Assembly: GCF_003932785.1 (NCBI RefSeq)
Contig: NZ_RQYT01000025.1
Coordinates: forward strand, 1-64,000
Length of the DNA stretch: 64,000 bases
Reading direction: 5' to 3'
From: Arachnia propionica
GTDB taxonomy: Bacteria; Actinomycetota; Actinomycetes; Propionibacteriales; Propionibacteriaceae
How positions within the stretch are numbered: position 1 is the stretch's first letter; each line of letters begins with the position of its first letter. Position numbers and translations under genes: made by a program. Positions 62,435 to 64,000 of the stretch are shown here, piece by piece. The notes under the pieces were generated by a model. The model did not search any database. It was not told the origin of the DNA and saw only the letters and a program-made list of their open reading frames with translations.

Positions 62435-64000
62435 GCACGGATTCCGCGACGTGGTGGCGGAACGCGGTGGTCTACCAGATCTATCCGCGGAGCTTCGCTG
62501 ACGGCAATGCCGACGGGATCGGGGATCTGGCAGGTATCCTCGCCCACGTCGACCACCTGGCATGGCTGGGGGTCGACGCGGTGTGGCTGAGTCCGTTCTA
62601 CACCTCCGAGCTGGCCGACGGCGGCTACGACGTCATCGACCACCGGGCCATCGACCCCAGGATCGGCACGCTCGAGGAATTCGACGCTCTGGTGGCTGCC
62701 CTGGGCGCGCACGAGATCAAGGTCATCATCGACATCGTGCCGAACCACTCGTCGGACCTTCATCCCTGGTTCCAGGAGGCGCTCGCCTCGGGTCACGGCT
62801 CACAGGCCAGAGGGCGGTACCACTTCCGGGACGGCACCGGGGAACGGGGTGAGCTGCCACCGTCGGACTGGGAGTCACTGTTCGGCGGCCCGGCCTGGAC
62901 GAGGGTCGACGACGGGCAGTGGTACCTCCACACCTTCGCCAAGGAGCAGCCGGACCTGAACTGGGATCATCCGGAGGTGCGCCGGCACTTCCTGGACGTG
63001 CTGGAGTTCTGGGCGGACCGGGGTGTGGCGGGGTTCCGGATCGATGCCGCGCACATGCTCATCAAGCACCTGCCGGAGGCCCTGCCCAGCCAGGCCGAGC
63101 TCAACTCGTGGAGTGGGGTGGGCGATCATCCGGTGCTGGACCGCGACGAGCTGCGGGAGCTGTACCGGACGTGGCGCGAGGTGTTCAACCGCTATGACCC
63201 GCCGCGCACGGCGGTGGCGGAGGCGGCCGTCCCTGCGGAGCGGGTGCCGATGTACGCCAGTCCGGAGACCCTCGGGCAGTCGTTCTTCTTCGACCTGCTG
63301 CTCGGCGACTACGACGCACGGGACTTCCACGACACGATCGACCGTTGCCTCGCGACGGCGGCCGCGACGGGATCGTCGGTGACATGGGTGCTGAACAACC
63401 ACGACACGGTGCGCTCGGCCAGCCGGTACGGCACCCGATTCGCAGGGATGGGACCGAACGGGTTCCCGCTGGTCAAGCACGGGATGGACTGGCTGCTGGC
63501 CCACGGCGACCCGGTGCTGTGCGATGCGCCGCGCGGGTTGCGACGGGCCCGGGCGGCGGCGCTGGTCATGCTGGCCCTGCCCGGGAGCGCCTACCTCTAC
63601 CAGGGGGAGGAGCTGGGGCTGCCGGAGGTGGCGGAGATCCCTGATGATCGGCGTGCCGATCCGGCGTTCTTCCGCAACCCCGGGGTCGACATGGGGCGCG
63701 ACGGCTGCCGGGTCCCGTTGCCGTGGACCCGTACCGGGGCCTCGTTCGGTTTCGGTGACGGCGGGGCGCACCTGCCGCAACCAGCCTGGTTCGGTCGATA
63801 CAGCGTCGAGGCGGAGCGGGAGGACCCGAACTCGACCCTCCACATGTACCGGGAGGCGCTTCGGCTGCGTCGCGAGTTGGGAGGAATCGACGAGCTGGAG
63901 TGGCTGCCCACCGACAGCGACGAGGTGCTCCACTTCCGTCGGGGTCCCTGGCAGGTGGTGGCGAACTTCGGCCCCGCCCCGGTCCCGCTGCCGGAGGGTC
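62431..64000 (+). CDS. GH13 alpha-glucosidase, second paralogue (3' end outside window)
   Basis: At least 523 residues, open at the window end. The GTG start overlaps the stop of the first GH13 gene. WWRNAVVYQIYPRSFADGNADG, nucleophile Asp205 (GFRIDAAHM), acid/base Glu264 (AVAEAAVP) and LNNHDTVR are intact. It differs from its neighbour in insert and subsite regions (YHFRDGTGERGELPPSDWESL as in GH13_30-type enzymes), suggesting a different linkage preference. No signal peptide. Confidence 0.92.
   Translation, partial: MSTDSATWWRNAVVYQIYPRSFADGNADGIGDLAGILAHVDHLAWLGVDAVWLSPFYTSELADGGYDVIDHRAIDPRIGTLEEFDALVAALGAHEIKVIIDIVPNHSSDLHPWFQEALASGHGSQARGRYHFRDGTGERGELPPSDWESLFGGPAWTRVDDGQWYLHTFAKEQPDLNWDHPEVRRHFLDVLEFWADRGVAGFRIDAAHMLIKHLPEALPSQAELNSWSGVGDHPVLDRDELRELYRTWREVFNRYDPPRTAVAEAAVPAERVPMYASPETLGQSFFFDLLLGDYDARDFHDTIDRCLATAAATGSSVTWVLNNHDTVRSASRYGTRFAGMGPNGFPLVKHGMDWLLAHGDPVLCDAPRGLRRARAAALVMLALPGSAYLYQGEELGLPEVAEIPDDRRADPAFFRNPGVDMGRDGCRVPLPWTRTGASFGFGDGGAHLPQPAWFGRYSVEAEREDPNSTLHMYREALRLRRELGGIDELEWLPTDSDEVLHFRRGPWQVVANFGPAPVPLPEG

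Overview
The window is high-GC (roughly 70%) actinobacterial chromosome, most consistent with the family Propionibacteriaceae. The supporting signs are an adjacent mutA-mutB pair for heterodimeric B12-dependent methylmalonyl-CoA mutase, a polyphosphate glucokinase, an Lsr2 nucleoid protein, an ftsH-folE-folP-folB-folK-DUF3180 block, and frequent GTG/TTG starts with 4-nt stop/start overlaps. The genus cannot be fixed from the sequence alone. I see no insertion sequence, prophage, rRNA or CRISPR array. One tRNA gene, tRNA-Gly(CCC), is present.

Layout. 1-2628: 3' part of a DUF4132 gene. 2629-3036: a repeat-rich gap with a 71-bp palindromic element and a 20-bp-phased motif array. 3037-7451: disA and an ABC exporter-like pair whose ATPase has degenerate motifs. 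7528-10032: clpC. 10227-11543: a secreted HAF-repeat protein behind a Zur-like box. 11630-13820: lsr2, an orphan NuoD-like protein and a coiled-coil membrane protein. 13898-19387: folate operon with ftsH, plus hpt. 19596-20744: secreted GH16 glycanase. 21019-32901: exopolysaccharide/cell-surface glycan locus. It has one + strand glycosyltransferase and a ten-gene minus-strand operon (two GT2, two sugar methyltransferases, nucleotidyltransferase, PIG-L deacetylase, SDR, large membrane protein, GT14, flippase). 33218-35731: phosphatase, AAA/DUF4143 ATPase behind three 23-bp repeats, and DUF4291. 35985-40046: mutA-mutB. 40135-41202: small conflict-type genes (RHH antitoxin with an apparent MazF remnant, Imm53, an unknown). 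41276-48865: two tandem paralogous adhesin-like proteins. 49100-50047: an unknown secreted protein behind a perfect CebR-type operator. 50215-54365: tRNA-Gly, FAD oxidase, ppgK, argS. 54417-64000: BCCT transporter, ROK repressor and a divergent alpha-glucoside uptake/hydrolysis operon (lipoprotein, two permeases, two GH13 enzymes) running off the window end.

How the genes fit together. Much of the window concerns the cell surface and carbohydrates: glycan synthesis, secreted glycanase and adhesins, and regulated sugar uptake feeding glycolysis and the propionate (methylmalonyl-CoA) pathway. Three secreted proteins (HAF protein and both adhesins) end with a Pro-rich linker and [RK]PGLPxTG plus one residue directly before the stop. 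They have no hydrophobic segment or basic tail, so they look like a minimal sortase-type signal or its remnant. In the larger adhesin this tail is out of frame because one 27-nt repeat unit lacks 11 nt, a possible phase-variable switch (or an assembly error). Together with the two intergenic repeat families, these are the most original observations in the window.
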